This document shows, piece by piece, positions 47,701 to 57,839 of a DNA stretch of 64,000 nucleotides. The notes under the pieces are model-generated. The model ran no database searches, had not been told where the DNA came from, and saw only the letters and a program-made list of their open reading frames with translations. This DNA comes from Astropecten irregularis (Eukaryota > Echinodermata > Asteroidea > Paxillosida > Astropectinidae), in NCBI GenBank assembly GCA_963971285.1, contig OZ020265.1:1996001-2060000 (forward strand). The letters are read 5' to 3'. The translations under genes were made by a program, and so were the position numbers. Position 1 is the first letter of the stretch. Every line of letters begins with the position of its first letter.

Positions 47701-50700
47701 ATTACCTTCTGCCGTTTCGTTCTCTGCCCGCAACAGGATTTCTACTTTCGACTCAAATTTTCTGCTCAAGTCGTCGTCCGGATTCGAAATGAAGATAACC
47801 CAGATATTCATCTCATTGAAGATGTAAGTTGTTCCATTCTCGTATTTAGATTCTAAGTATGGTATCAGAAGCTGTAAGGTTGACCTGTCATTATTGTCCT
47901 GCCCTGTACCCAGGTATAGTCCTTGGTTTCTCCTCATCTTCAAGTTCAACAGATCAACGTAGGTTGTCATCCCCGGAGCAGTGGTTACCAGCCAGATGCA
48001 TTTTTGGAAGCGGTTATTTGGAATGGAGGAGCTAATGAGATGGGCTTCGGTCAGATTGATGACGGAGGGTCCACAAATATGATCTGAAAAAAATAAACCA
48101 AGAGAGCAAAGTAAACAGAATGGTACTTTCCTTGTTCATAAATCAATTATGCGGCTTGGTTGCGGCTTGTGGATTGCCAGTTGAGATATGTTGGTTATGG
48201 GTTTAGGGTTATTGTAGGCGTATACTTGGTAATTGGCCACTGACCGTGTGAATATGGAAAGTTTGTCATATTTCGAAAAATTCTCTACAGCTAAAAAAAT
48301 TCTCTGAAGTTGGTTTGTTTACCCGTGATATCCGGTAGTGGCTTAACTTCACACGTGGCGGACAGACTCCGAACATCCGTGTAAAAAAACACAAGTAGAG
48401 GTTTAGATGCTGAACGAATTTCGTCAGGGTAGTGGTTGTAGTAATAGGCGTACTTGTCTTCAGTAATTAGATCCAGGTACGTTGTGCCCCCAGGTTCTGC
48501 AGTGATTTCACAAACCAGCTGGATCTCAACTCCCTCAGGGGCCGTGATGTTCCAGCAGTATTCACGAAATTCGCGGTTGATGTCAAACGGCTCGCTGAGG
48601 TTCATGGCGTCCCAGTCGCTCACTGAGAATGCAGACGTCTGGTTAGAGTCCGCCAGGAACACACCAATACATGCTGGACCAGATTCTATGTTTACAAAAA
48701 AGCATTCTAAATGAAAGATTACAGTGGCGACCATCTTCTCTTTTTTTCAGCACTGAGTTGTACTGTTTACCTTAAGCAGAGTGTACACGGTCAACGATTG
48801 GTCAAGCAATGTGTCTCAAAGAAAGACCCTGCCTAACATTCACTTTTTGTGAAAGAATCATGATCCTAGCTCTTACCACATTTAAATGAGAAGCTACTTC
48901 CGGTTTGAACCTGAAGTAGAGGTCACAGAGGTCAAGCAATATGTCTCAAAGAAAGACCTTGCCTAACATTGATATTTGGTGAAAGAATCATGATCCTAGC
49001 TCTTACCACTTTTAAATGAGGAGCTACTTCCTGTTTGACCGGATGAAGAGGTCACAGAGGTCAAGCAATGTGTCACAAAAACAAAAACAAAAACAAAAAC
49101 CAGAACAGAACAGAACAGAACAGAACAGAACAGAACAGAACAGAACAGAACAGAACAGAACAGAACAGAACAGAACAGAACAGAACAGAACAGAACAGAA
49201 CAGAACAGAACAGAACAGAACAGAACAGAACAGAACAGAACAGAACAGAACAGAACAGAACAGAACAGAACAGAACAGAACAGAACAGAACAGAACAGAA
49301 CAGAACAGAACAGCACAGAACAGAACAGAACAGAACAGAACAGAACAGAACAGAACAGAACAGAACAGAACAGAACAGAACAGAACAGAACAGAACAGAA
49401 CAGAACAGAACAGAATCAGAACAGAACAGAATCAGAGCAATTAGGAAGATTCTTTTGCAAGAAAAAATGTGAAACTACTAACATTACGTTTGAAAACAGT
49501 GATAGAACAGTTTAACAGTTGGCACAATATAGACTATAACTAAACACAAAACAATTATTAATCTTGTAAGAAACTTCCAGGGAGGAATTGAATCAAGGTT
49601 GTAGGGTCTGTGTTTTATTACTGTACATCACCTTTCATCACAAAGAGAATATCCATGGTAGCTGATGGCTGTCCAAAGTAAACATATTTGAAGCCATATG
49701 ATGGGCCCAAAGTGCCACCCAAAGCTTTTGCTGAAATATATGATTGTTGCACTCTCATGAAAGGTATGATAAATACATGATAATGCGATTATTATGCAAA
49801 AGTCGTCATGAAAAATGTATTCTGTCATGGTACATGTCCCCCACTTCCTGGCTTGTGAAATACAAATTCTATATGAAAACAGGCAGAGGCGCCATTAGGA
49901 GTATATACCCACAATGGAAAACATATGACAAAAAACGTAATGACTCCTCTCTTCAACATCACAAAGGGAAATTTATGGGCTGAATATTATTCCTGACATG
50001 TAAAAGCTCGTCGATGTGTGAAGAATGGAATTCATTAATTTAATAAATGCAGCATTAAAATCCACACCACCCAGCGGGCTTCATTATTACGATTCTGATC
50101 ATATTGCCTATGAAGACGCGTGAAAATTATGTTTGAATTGATAGTTTTCTGGCAATAATGTAGCGAATTCTTGTTGTTGGTTGATCCAAAAAACCCTACC
50201 ACATCGAACTGAACTGAAACGAAAAAAAAAAACTACTAACAGACAGTTTGAGCAAGAACTTATTGAGATAAGGCTTTTTTAGGTGTTCGGGTTCATGCCG
50301 AACACCTATTGTTATTGTTTGAGTTATTTTTGTTGTTGCTTTTTCCGCGTCAGCGAAAAGCCTCTGTTTTTGTTTCTGATGAACGGAAAAGCTATTGAGT
50401 TTGTTCGAATTTCACTTCTTCTTCTTCTCCTCAATTCCTGTAGACTTTGTACACAAATTTTGTCATGAACAAATTCAATATGTCACGCCATTTCCCCTAG
50501 ACTTTAGTGTCATCAGAGTGATTTCATGTTCTCGATATAATTTTGTATAAATATTCTATTCCGTAGGCCTATTTAAATGCAAAATACAGTCAGCATCGGT
50601 CCCCCATCGGCCCGACCTCGGCTGGACGACCATTGTTAGTACACGGTGGTCCGTTTAATACGGCCGTTTCATAGTGGCAACCACCATGCACCGGCGGACC

Positions 50701-52829
50701 ACGGTCGGTGGATGGGCAGCGTGCCGATGCCGCTAGTAGCCGCTGCTAAACCGCCGGCGGCCCGACGGTGGCTTGCGCACTGGGCCGGGACGTGATGTCC
50801 GATTGACCGTTGACTCAAAACTATATTTTCCTTCATAGACAATGCACGGACGTCTGTTTTTATATCATTTTCAAACAATTTTAATAACACATAGAAGGAA
50901 CGGCCGATCCCCTAAAAAATTGGTAGGTTTGGGAAATAGAGGTCAGCGATTGTAATAATGATGTCACATCAACTTCATCACTTCATATTTTTTAAATTTT
51001 TCAATCTTTCTCACGCTACCCGATTGACATGAAAATAATGGTCATACATGAAGTAAAACATACGATCTGATGCTCGATTGACTCAATTTCCCAAAACATG
51101 TGTAAAACATTGTATACAGTATGTAAAACTTGCATGTTCATTGTCGAATCCGTACGTCTGTTGACTTTTCAGAATTATTCACAAAATGTTTTTGAGTTGA
51201 CGCAATGTTTTTGAGTTGACGTAATGTTTGCGAGTTGACGTAATGATTGCGAGTTGACGTAATGTTTGTGAGTTGACGCAATGTTTGCGAGTTGACGCAA
51301 TGTTTGTGAGTTGATTTAATGGTTGCGAGTTGAAGCAATGTTTGCGAGTTGACGCAGTGTTTGCGAGTTGACGTAATGTTTGCGAGTTGACTCAATGTTT
51401 GCAAGTTGATGCAATGTTTGTGAGTTTACGCCATGTTTTCGACAAAAGGATTTTAAGGGCATGATCGATGAAACAATTTTCGAGGGACCAAAACGATTTC
51501 CACATGAATACACAAAACATAGTTTCGAGAATTAAAATGATGATGGCATAAAATGAATGATGTATGACGTACAAGAAATTATTACAAGAATCTTCCTAAT
51601 TGTTCTGACTCCGTTCCGTTCCGTTCCGTTCCGTTCCGTTCCGTTCCGTACCGTTCCGTACCGTTCCGTTCCGTGTTTTTGTTTTGTGACACATTGCTTG
51701 ACCTCTGTGACCTCTACTTCCGGCTAAACAGGAAGTAGCTCCTCATTCAAAAGTGGTAAGAGCTATATAGGATCATAATTTTTTCCATTTGTCCATACGA
51801 GGGATCCTTTTCTTTGTATAACATTGTATAATATCAATTTATGATATCGTATGCGGAAAAGCCTTATGTGCTGTTTTCAACAGCCATAAACTCTAGTTTG
51901 TTTTGGTTTACTTTCTCTGGATAAATACACATTTTGTGGCAGAAATATTTTAACGGTATGTTTCTAGCAGCACCGTCTTCATACCCTCAGGCGCGGTTCT
52001 AGAGCCAACATTTTTTTTGGGGGGCTAGAAGAGCCATTATTTTTTTGGGGGGCTAGAAGACCCAATATTTTGGGTTCTTCTAACACTCGCTTCTGCTATG
52101 TCTTATTAGGGGTCGGAAAACATGCACATTATAGGCCAAACAACGCGTTTTTTATGTACTCTGGCGCTTAATAACTGAAAAAATCCAGTATTTTGAAGAT
52201 TTTTTTTTTCACTTTCATTTTTTTTGGGGGGCTAGACAAAATTTTTGGGGGGCTACAGCCCCCCTAGCCTGCATACCGCGCCTGCATACCCTAGAAGTTA
52301 TGCGTAAATATGTAGCCTTTAAAGGTAGTATCATACTTTGTTTTTGTCAAAGAAGTACAGTTTCATTGGTAAAAATATCAAGGAAGATACAGTCACAGTC
52401 ATCTGTGAAAGTTTCAGTCCCATACGGTGCCCCCTTTTTGAGAAAATAGTGAAAAAAACGGCCACAGTATTTCTTAAGTCTTTTCTCTTTTATTTTTGAT
52501 CTTTTAAAAAATCGAAAGGATTTTCGGTCGTTGTTTTACACATTTCTGGATAGATACACCATTTCAGGCGGAAATATTTTAACGGTAGGATTCCACTAGC
52601 ACCATCTTCATACCCTGTAATTTATACGTAAATCTGTGAACATTTCTGTTTTGATTTCAAAGAATGATACTACCTTTAAGGATACAAAACTCTTCCATTT
52701 TTAATGTGTATTCATTAATGTATAATACACCATTCGTATTCACAGAAATAAACTAATTTACTCACGTGAAATGGCCAGACGGAAACAAAGACCGAGTATG
52801 AATATGATGCTGAGACGAGATGAACCCAT
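34550..52829 (-). CDS. Receptor A: CUB/LDLa/LRR 7TM receptor (GRL101 / relaxin-receptor-like)
   Basis: Leucine-rich-repeat GPCR of the plasma membrane, 1,591 residues from 22 exons: 52766-52829, 48323-48685, 47706-48083, 47120-47236, 46414-46887, 45332-45445, 44878-44991, 43758-44078, 43241-43351, 42850-42960, 41984-42218, 41555-41676, 40374-40727, 39671-39793, 38754-38876, 37923-38040, 37744-37815, 37393-37464, 36949-37020, 36604-36675, 36012-36104, 34550-35702. All phases agree. Order: signal peptide (1-21), CUB, CUB, LDLa, CUB, LDLa x2, CUB, LDLa x2, CUB (two exons), CUB, LDLa x2, LRR-NT, five LRR-type exons, 7TM. CUB plus LDLa plus LRR plus rhodopsin-type 7TM recalls molluscan GRL101 and, in the LDLa-LRR-7TM part, vertebrate RXFP1/2. 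The ligand is unknown. The TM3 motif is DSF, not DRY. A close paralogue begins at 60357. Confidence 0.92.
36012..36104 (-). CDS. Receptor A exon 21, last LRR / hinge
   Basis: A 93-nt exon, longer than the 72-nt LRR exons by a Ser/Thr-rich insert (GSASSSTDSP) before VLVKDNALDDLISLEML. It leads directly into YVDDYRLCCEF of the 7TM exon. Confidence 0.9.
36604..36675 (-). CDS. Receptor A exon 20, LRR
   Basis: 72 nt: IARNNPLQTLQNAAFKGLRK then LRIL. Confidence 0.92.
36949..37020 (-). CDS. Receptor A exon 19, LRR
   Basis: 72 nt: DISDNNIRSIDGVSFKGVKN then LDI. Same phase as its neighbours. Confidence 0.92.
37225..37300 (-). repeat. tRNA-like fragment in receptor A LRR intron
   Basis: GTGATTCGAACC is a B-box complement followed by TGCGACCTCTGGAAC. 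The equivalent piece lies in the equivalent intron of receptor B at about 63690-63735, so it predates the duplication. Confidence 0.65.
37393..37464 (-). CDS. Receptor A exon 18, LRR
   Basis: 72 nt: WLNNNSMDRIRPEIFDGLDN then LTFL, a typical LRR. Confidence 0.92.
37524..37694. repeat. GGGCG-ended foldback, copy 2
   Basis: TACGGGCGTTTCACATTAGT faces its complement ACTATTGTGAAACGCCCGTA. Inner GTTTGTCGACAAA palindrome parts strengthen the stem. Confidence 0.85.
37744..37815 (-). CDS. Receptor A exon 17, LRR
   Basis: A 72-nt exon carrying one 24-residue repeat (TLSGGNASALGEGLFKEL, LSLHAL), phase 2 in and out. Confidence 0.85.
37923..38040 (-). CDS. Receptor A exon 16, LRR-NT
   Basis: RCPSGCECTADQGNVRVVC is the LRR N-terminal cap (C-x3-C-x-C...C). 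Donor GTAAGC; leaves in phase 2, which all LRR exons keep. Confidence 0.9.
38426..38548. repeat. Short TIR element in receptor A intron
   Basis: TTGCACTTTTAGGTATACGG and GTATACCTAAAAGTGCAA are inverted copies 120 bp apart. Confidence 0.8.
38754..38876 (-). CDS. Receptor A exon 15, LDLa 7
   Basis: CPDFYHCDSSLKCIRW, VCDGNVDCPNGDDETDLEC: LDLa next to the LRR region, the position held by the single LDLa of RXFP-type receptors. Confidence 0.93.
39330..39615 (-). pseudogene. Possible relict pair of Cys-rich exons
   Basis: Intron between LDLa 6 and LDLa 7. Two similar segments about 95 bases apart: CPEVSSEEMQCGRLCLNFEY is open and ends at a GTAAGG donor; MPEVYIERCAKKSVVEEF is broken by a stop. The Cys spacing is loosely PAN/apple-like. 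Function and former use are uncertain. Confidence 0.35.
39671..39793 (-). CDS. Receptor A exon 14, LDLa 6
   Basis: CPNSDLFDCGDGSCV, RCDGFQDCQTGGSDELDC. Donor GTGAGT. The start is set by phase at the AAG acceptor before 39793. Confidence 0.9.
39950..40250. repeat. Satellite block (GATCCTAGCAGGATC family), inverted
   Basis: About five units of GATCCTAGCAGGATCTTTCT with GTTAGGAGGGCCTGA spacers, opposite in orientation to the 9240 array. Confidence 0.85.
40374..40727 (-). CDS. Receptor A exon 13, CUB 6
   Basis: DCGARVYYI, YSPGYPGNYLPELDCEWKVL, ISILEFDTE and IAFNSSEVAVHFRTDS: a complete and typical CUB. Confidence 0.93.
40760..40860. repeat. CAAG/CAGG-type simple repeat
   Basis: Degenerate tetranucleotide run directly upstream of CUB 6, in the region of the pyrimidine tract (minus strand). 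Confidence 0.7.
41019..41119 (-). pseudogene. Decayed LDLa exon between CUB 5 and CUB 6
   Basis: After an AG, a phase-1 frame reads SCDENEISCDMEDLVCV then RNDSSRNGRQFCSQG and TAG. This aligns with LDLa 4, but the Cys of the CNG motif is Arg, an acidic residue is Phe, and a stop follows. Neighbouring exons splice in phase 1, so skipping it keeps the frame. Confidence 0.6.
41555..41676 (-). CDS. Receptor A exon 12, CUB 5 second part
   Basis: Continues with DLFPLWVASKSNKMFLKFTS and DYTVTYRGFELLVE, the last CUB strands. Enters in phase 2, leaves in phase 1. Confidence 0.85.
41984..42218 (-). CDS. Receptor A exon 11, CUB 5 first part
   Basis: PCSDTFIDI, ASPGWPSHVYPNNVQCLWIM, VVVTFVDFDTEHFYDYLYCG. 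Leaves in phase 2 inside the Gly of LTG. This is the only CUB split by an intron. Confidence 0.9.
42850..42960 (-). CDS. Receptor A exon 10, LDLa 5
   Basis: CSSSELACMSGQCV, QICDGIADCEDLTDEAYC: canonical LDLa. Confidence 0.93.
43241..43351 (-). CDS. Receptor A exon 9, LDLa 4
   Basis: CEQDAYKCPSGLACV, VCNGHRDCQGLWDEVGC. The acceptor is an unusual AACAAG with no pyrimidine tract directly before it. Confidence 0.88.
43536..43700. repeat. GGCGCA foldback, copy 3
   Basis: CACCTCCAAGAGTTTACA faces TGTAAACTCTTGGTGGCGC; the flanks TTTGGTAA and TATTGGTAA are similar but direct. Confidence 0.65.
43758..44078 (-). CDS. Receptor A exon 8, CUB 4
   Basis: NCGEEVLYL, VACLWEILAESGARIQ, VNCQLTFHTGSG and MICGPWTENS: CUB with four cysteines. 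Donor GTAAGT from 43757 down. Confidence 0.9.
44878..44991 (-). CDS. Receptor A exon 7, LDLa 3
   Basis: CGELEVTCASSNTCV, QICNGQADCADLSDERMC: canonical LDLa. Phase 1 in and out. Confidence 0.93.
45332..45445 (-). CDS. Receptor A exon 6, LDLa 2
   Basis: CDEDQFVCPTGLNCLEN, MCDGHRECPMSGDELGC: six Cys and the acidic calcium-binding region. Donor GTATGT. Confidence 0.9.
45610..45995. repeat. (CAGACAA)n 7-mer array
   Basis: About 50 heptamer copies with a few AGCAACA variants, in the intron between CUB 3 and LDLa 2. Open in several frames on both strands only because the 7-mer lacks stops. Confidence 0.97.
46414..46887 (-). CDS. Receptor A exon 5, CUB 3
   Basis: The longest CUB exon (158 residues): RCGVSEISL, RLECIWKVMEPPGTRI, MVMSFGNGLDPG and MWITLRHNSPYGYLMK. 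Confidence 0.85.
47120..47236 (-). CDS. Receptor A exon 4, LDLa 1
   Basis: LDL-receptor class A pattern with six Cys: QCGTEQIRCPYDSKC, FCDGKAHCSN, DEAGPC. The usual last acidic position carries AGP spacing. Phase 1 in and out. Confidence 0.9.
47706..48083 (-). CDS. Receptor A exon 3, CUB 2
   Basis: 126 residues with HICGPSVINL, FQKCIWLVTTAPG and GLYLGTGQD. The second CUB cysteine pair is missing. Phase 1 in and out. Confidence 0.85.
48323..48685 (-). CDS. Receptor A exon 2, CUB 1
   Basis: A 121-residue CUB-like module with PACIGVFLAD, EYCWNITAPEGVEIQLVCEI and ATCEVKPL. Phase 1 in and out. Confidence 0.85.
49101..49415. repeat. (CAGAA)n pentanucleotide array
   Basis: About 63 copies of AACAG/CAGAA with one CAGCA variant. 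Flanked by AGGAGCTACTTCCTG...AGGTCAAGCAATGTG and GCAATTAGGAAGATTC. Confidence 0.97.
50275..50560. repeat. Dispersed repeat with hairpin head, copy 2
   Basis: Starts with a perfect 10-bp stem (AGGTGTTCGG / CCGAACACCT), then CTTTTTCCGC / GCGAAAAG and a CTTCTTCTTCTCC tract, as at 1085. Confidence 0.5.
51178..51435. repeat. 21-bp tandem repeats
   Basis: About 12 copies of GTTGACGYAATGTTTGYGA with single-base variants. Confidence 0.9.
51575..51775. repeat. Inverted copy of the 49.0-kb element with CCGTT pentamers
   Basis: Contains GAATCTTCCTAATTGTTCTG, (CCGTT)n at 51608-51675, then ACACATTGCTTGACCTCTGT and GGAAGTAGCTCCTCATT: the complement of the flanks of the CAGAA array. Confidence 0.85.
52319..52679. 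mobile_element. TTAA-flanked MITE, subfamily A, in receptor A intron 1
   Basis: TTAA at 52319-52322 and 52676-52679; left end AGGTAGTATCATACTTTG. The internal half-palindrome TTGATCTTTTAAAAAATCGA is preserved. Confidence 0.88.
52766..52829 (-). CDS. Receptor A exon 1, signal peptide
   Basis: ATG at 52829-52827 starts MGSSRLSIIFILGLCFRLAI, a typical hydrophobic signal peptide. Donor GTGAGT; leaves in phase 1, as exon 2 requires. The exon has an acceptor-like AG before 52860, so a 5' UTR intron is likely. Two ATGs lie 8 and 20 bases upstream in another frame and start an overlapping short frame. Confidence 0.75.
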
Positions 52830-53084
52830 TTTCCATCAAAATCAACATACAAATCAAGTGCTGAAATGAAAACATAAAATTTATTTTGGTTGAGTCTGAT
52901 TTCATTGAAAACAAGACACAGACTGATCTTATTGGAAAGTGAACCTCAGCAAACAGAAAACAAACAAAACAAACAAACACCCCAACAAACGGAGGACTGT
53001 CGTGAAAATGCGTTAAAACGGAGGCACAGAAAAGAGCTTACAGAAGAATTGAATCTCGTTGACAAGATTTCACTGGGACTTTGC

Positions 53085-53425
53085 AGGAACCTTGTCCTAA
53101 CAGGAACCTTGTTATAACAGGAACCTTGTTATAACAGGAACCTTGTTATAACCTTGTTACAGCGGGAATCTTGTTATAATGTGAACCTTGTTATAACAGG
53201 AACCTTGTTATAATAGGAACCTTGTTACAACGGGAAACTTGTTATAATGGGAACCTTCTTATAATGGGAACCTTGTTATAACGGGAACCTTGTTATAATA
53301 GGAACCTTGTTATAACAGGAACCTTGGAATTTCGTTATAACAGGAACATTATATTAACAGGAACCAAGTTATAACAAGAACCATGTTCTAACAGGAACCA
53401 CATTAAAGCAGGAACTTTGTATTAT
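53085..53425. repeat. 17-bp tandem repeats
   Basis: About 18 copies of AGGAACCTTGTTATAAC, diverging towards the right end. They lie just upstream of receptor A exon 1. Confidence 0.92.
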
Positions 53426-56400
53426 CACGAATGGAAATAAATAAAGAATAAAGGATTGGGCCTAACAATTTAAATTGTAAGCAGAATAATTATCACGCAG
53501 TGCTCATATTCACGTATTTATGTTGCAAATTGAGCTACATGTACTTTTGTTTAAAAGCGAAAGAGGTTAGGTCAACGTCCACTTTCCAAATACTTTAATG
53601 ACTTAAAGAACACCAAATTAATTAATGAGATTAATTAAAAACTTCACAAACCTGTTGTTTGTCTTCCCTTCGTAACCTGCGATCTCCGTTCATCTACATC
53701 AACAAAGTCATTGTTACATTAAACATCAATGCTTAAACGGGTGTCAAACATCACAGTTCAAAGCCAAGCAATTGTGGTGTCTTATTGTAGGACGTATGCA
53801 CTGGTAAATTTGAGGACGTGGGTTCGAACTCCACTCGAGCAAGTGTATGGGATCCTATGCTTTGAATTCGAACTGCACAGCTACTTGCAGGGTGAATGGA
53901 ATCACATGCAGTACTCGTCAGGTACGTTCTGTAATCAGTGACACTGCGCAGCGATGCTGTAGTCACTCACCCTTTTAAAGGCAAGCGTGCCCTCATACGA
54001 ATTTCACGTCAGATTCACGGCACCACGTGACACAAACATAGGGATCCTAAAAGGTTTTTCTGTTATGTTTTTAAATGGAATTTCAGCGTTTACAAAGTGA
54101 TTCTGGAGTTTCTGAAAAATAAGTGTGTAGTCTCTGTGTTTTTAAGACTCTACTTCTTTAAAAGGAAAATCCATCGAACAAACTGAACAGCACGAATTTT
54201 ATCAGATTCACCTAAAATGCGTTTGGTACATAAAAAACATTAGAATGTGTTTTATTGAATTTTTCTGTCTCAGATTTTAAAATTGTTTTTCAATGCGTTT
54301 TTGTCTTTCCGCCTTTCATTTTTAAAAAGACCATTTTTAAAAATTATGTTTACTTCTGCGAAAAGCAAATTGTTTTGTTTGTTTGCTTTTTAGGGTTGTT
54401 GTGTATCTTTTCTCTGCTTGTTTTTTCTTTGGATCATTTATTACTATTTTCTCATGCCATTAATTATGTATGGAAGTAAAATCGCTGAACCTATAGGCTA
54501 AAGCCAATATAAACTCAGTATTCAATGTATAAATAAATAAATATATATATATACACATGAATATTTATCTAAATTGCATATTAAGGAGACATTTTAGCGT
54601 CTAAAAGTGAACATTTGGGAGACATCTGCAAATGGGGAGACTTTTCGGTGTCTCCCTATTATACCAGCTACCTTTTTCAAGACATTATTTACTGTCCATA
54701 TTTGAATGCGATCAATATCAACATATGTCAATTTCAAGCTCATTGGTTAGGAAGATGTTTAAAAATAGGTAAGTAAAGTTTGTGCACGACCTAATGAGAA
54801 AGTCTCCCTAATGACCCATTCCCTGTAATTATTATATAAAAACAATAATCAACGAAGGTTTTCAATCAAACGATCCCCTTAACCCTAGAAAATATTTACC
54901 ATTGTGCTTTGATTGGCACATTTAATAACTGAAATAAAATTGACAATCCACCAACATCTTCAAATGTCAAATAAACTGGTCTGGATGCAGTAAAAAAACA
55001 CACAAAAACAGCCTAGTAGGAAACATTCTGTAGATAAAAAACAAAATAAGTAGACCACAATTTACAGCAGGGTTTTTCAATTTTAATAACTGCCATGTCT
55101 ATTAATGCCTGCAAATTATCAAGCAAACGGACGTTGGCTACGTGCATAAGAGGCATTGAGAAGATTAAACGACATTTCTGTTGTTTCAATGCGCTGAGTG
55201 GAATAAAGCGACTTCTGTTATGATAACGCACTGAGCGTACGGCGTCTGAGCAGAAATTGTATGTATTGTATGGTTTTTTGGCTGAGCAATGTCCATCGCA
55301 GTGTGGTAAATATTTACTCCTTAATGGAATTGGGGCCTTTTAACTCGGTGCGCCAGTTGTTAATAACTCCCATTTTATGTTTTCAGGCCACTGTATGAAA
55401 GATAAATAGAAAATAAAATGGGGGAAATGGGTTATCATAGCAGAAGGTGCATTTCTTAAAGCGAAGTTGTATTCATTTTTTTCATTTGCAACCAAATGTC
55501 ATTTCCCATGCGAAGACACTGGCTTGGCTTTTTGTAGATTGCGCTAATTGATCCACAAATGTCAAAAAGCAAAAAGAAGAACAGAGCAGAGCAAAAAGAA
55601 ACTAGAGAAACTTTGTCTGTCTGCAAGGGAACACGCGTCTTTTCCGCAACAAGAATTTTTAATTGAAATTGAAACACATAATGAGAATCATGTATCACAA
55701 CAATATACATCTCAAACATACACACATCGTTGGTTTGGTTATGATCGTATGTTTTAAAAGTTACCATATCTTAATGTTTAGAAACAAAATTTGACCCCTT
55801 CTGATATTGGCATACTACCCATTTGGGCCTTAAAAGGCGTCGTCGCGTGGCAATCAATGTCATCATGACGATGTTCGAGGACAGGAAATTATTTTTAAAG
55901 GGTGGCCGCAATGGGTGTTTTTGCTTATATATTGATGGAATAAAGTCTTTAAAATGCAGTTGTGTGGCTGTCGTAGTTTAAGCCTCCCTCGCGATGGTGT
56001 TAACATCATTTTATTAACTGGGAGGGGGAACGTCCTGACGTCATATCGGGAACTCGGTAGGTGGTTCACAAGCCAAAAAGTAATGCTAAGCTGGTTCCCG
56101 CGTCACTGACGGCAATCAAAATCCCGTACTAGGGGGTGGGGGCGTGGACTCAAAATGCTAATGGGGAGCGGCTTCGAGAAAAAAATATCAGTTGCGGGGA
56201 AAACAAAAACAAACTTTAATCAAATTAATATGTTTAAAAAAAGTTAATTAAATTATTTCGGTGGCTTTGATTAAATATCATTGTAGCCACCCTTTAAAGT
56301 CGAGAATATGGATGGAAATGATTTCAATTACACGAAATGAATTTGACACCGAATGATTTCGAGGGCGCAACATTATTTTATGGCAAACGAATTTATCATG

Positions 56401-57384
56401 AATATTGAAAGGGTGAATGGCAAGCCTGATTTGCATAAATGAATTTAATGATACGAAATAATTTTATGAGCAAAAATGAGTATCATTAATGACAAACACA
56501 GTTTTTGAGAACACGACATTTTTTTCGAGAACACGAAATTATTTCAATGACACAAAATGAACTCATTGACACGAGTAATTATTTCCGAGAGATCAACAAT
56601 ATTTCGAGGGCATGAAATAATTTCTAGCAGGACACAAAATTATTTCAAGGGTACGAAACAAGTGAGATTCCATGTATTTAATGTGTAAACGTGATGAAAT
56701 TGACACATACAAAACGCTCAAAAGACTGGGGAATAAAACGTGACATCTAAATTTGTCCATTTCCCAAATATTACGTTTTAAATACCCTTAACATGACCAA
56801 TAGATATGATTCCGCAATCTACATCGAAATCATTCTGGTTAAGATTTCATGTTTGAAAATGGCAAAGACAAATTATTACTCTTAAAAAGTATAAGAGGGA
56901 AAGACATACGTTAATTGTCTATAGGGAAAATACGTATACGACGTTTTGAGTCAATCAGACTTCACATAATTATTATGTTCTATAACGGGAAAAGACGTAC
57001 GTACATTGTCTATGTGGAAAAGATTTATTAGGGCATCACACCCTTTGTCATATTGCCACGTCCAATACTTTATTACGTACACTTTTTTGTCTATGAAGTG
57101 TTCATCAATATTGAATGTTTAAAAATTATGAAAAGAATCATATATGTTTTGACTTGGTCGCTGGATATTGTTTTAAGAATTTTAATGTCCCAAAATTAAC
57201 ACAAATCTTGAGTCAAAATGACAACATATTGATGACGTCATTGCCATTAATTGTTTTCAATTTTTAGCATAATATTCAACTCACGAACAAGTCTTTTTGG
57301 ATTTGTGGGTGAAATTATCATTATCTTTATACATATTGACATAATAAATTGGAACATTTGCTATCAGAAAGGTGCTTATGAATC

Positions 57385-57815
57385 AAACTGATTTTGCCAT
57401 ATCAAGTTTCCTAATTCCTAAGCTCCACACGTTTCAAATAACTGATAAACACTTCATGTTTGAATGCTAAAATAGATGAGTATTTGAACTTGTTTACAAA
57501 GTGCTGACATACAGAAGTAAAAGTTTTAAACTGATTTTGCCATATCATGTTTCCTAATTCCTAAGATCCACACGTTTCAAATAACTGATAAACACTTCAT
57601 GTTTGAATGCTAAAATAGATGAGTATTTGAACTTGTTTACAAAGTGCTGACATACAGAAGTAAAAGTTTTAAACTGATTTTGCCATATCATGTTTCCTAA
57701 TTCCTAAGCTCCACACGTTTCAAATAACTGATAAACACTTCATGTTTGAATGCTAAAATAGATGAGTATTTGAACTTGTTTACAAAGTGCTGACATACAG
57801 AAGTAAAAGTTTTGG
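57385..57815. repeat. 143-bp unit in three tandem copies
   Basis: The landmark AAACTGATTTTGCCATATCA falls at 57385, 57528 and 57671. The copies are almost identical, so the event is recent. A diverged relative lies at about 58980-59130. Confidence 0.92.
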
Positions 57816-57839
57816 ATTGATGAAAAACATTCTAGCTTT

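Larger units (their letters stand above)
48686..52765. other. Receptor A intron 1
   Basis: A 4-kb intron between the signal-peptide exon and CUB 1. It holds the CAGAA array, a hairpin-headed repeat, 21-bp repeats, a CCGTT array and a TTAA MITE. No additional exon was found. Confidence 0.7.

Noticed and set aside
48996-49472. Long open frames with repeated NRTEQ or LFCSV units
   Set aside because: Artefacts of the (CAGAA)n array.
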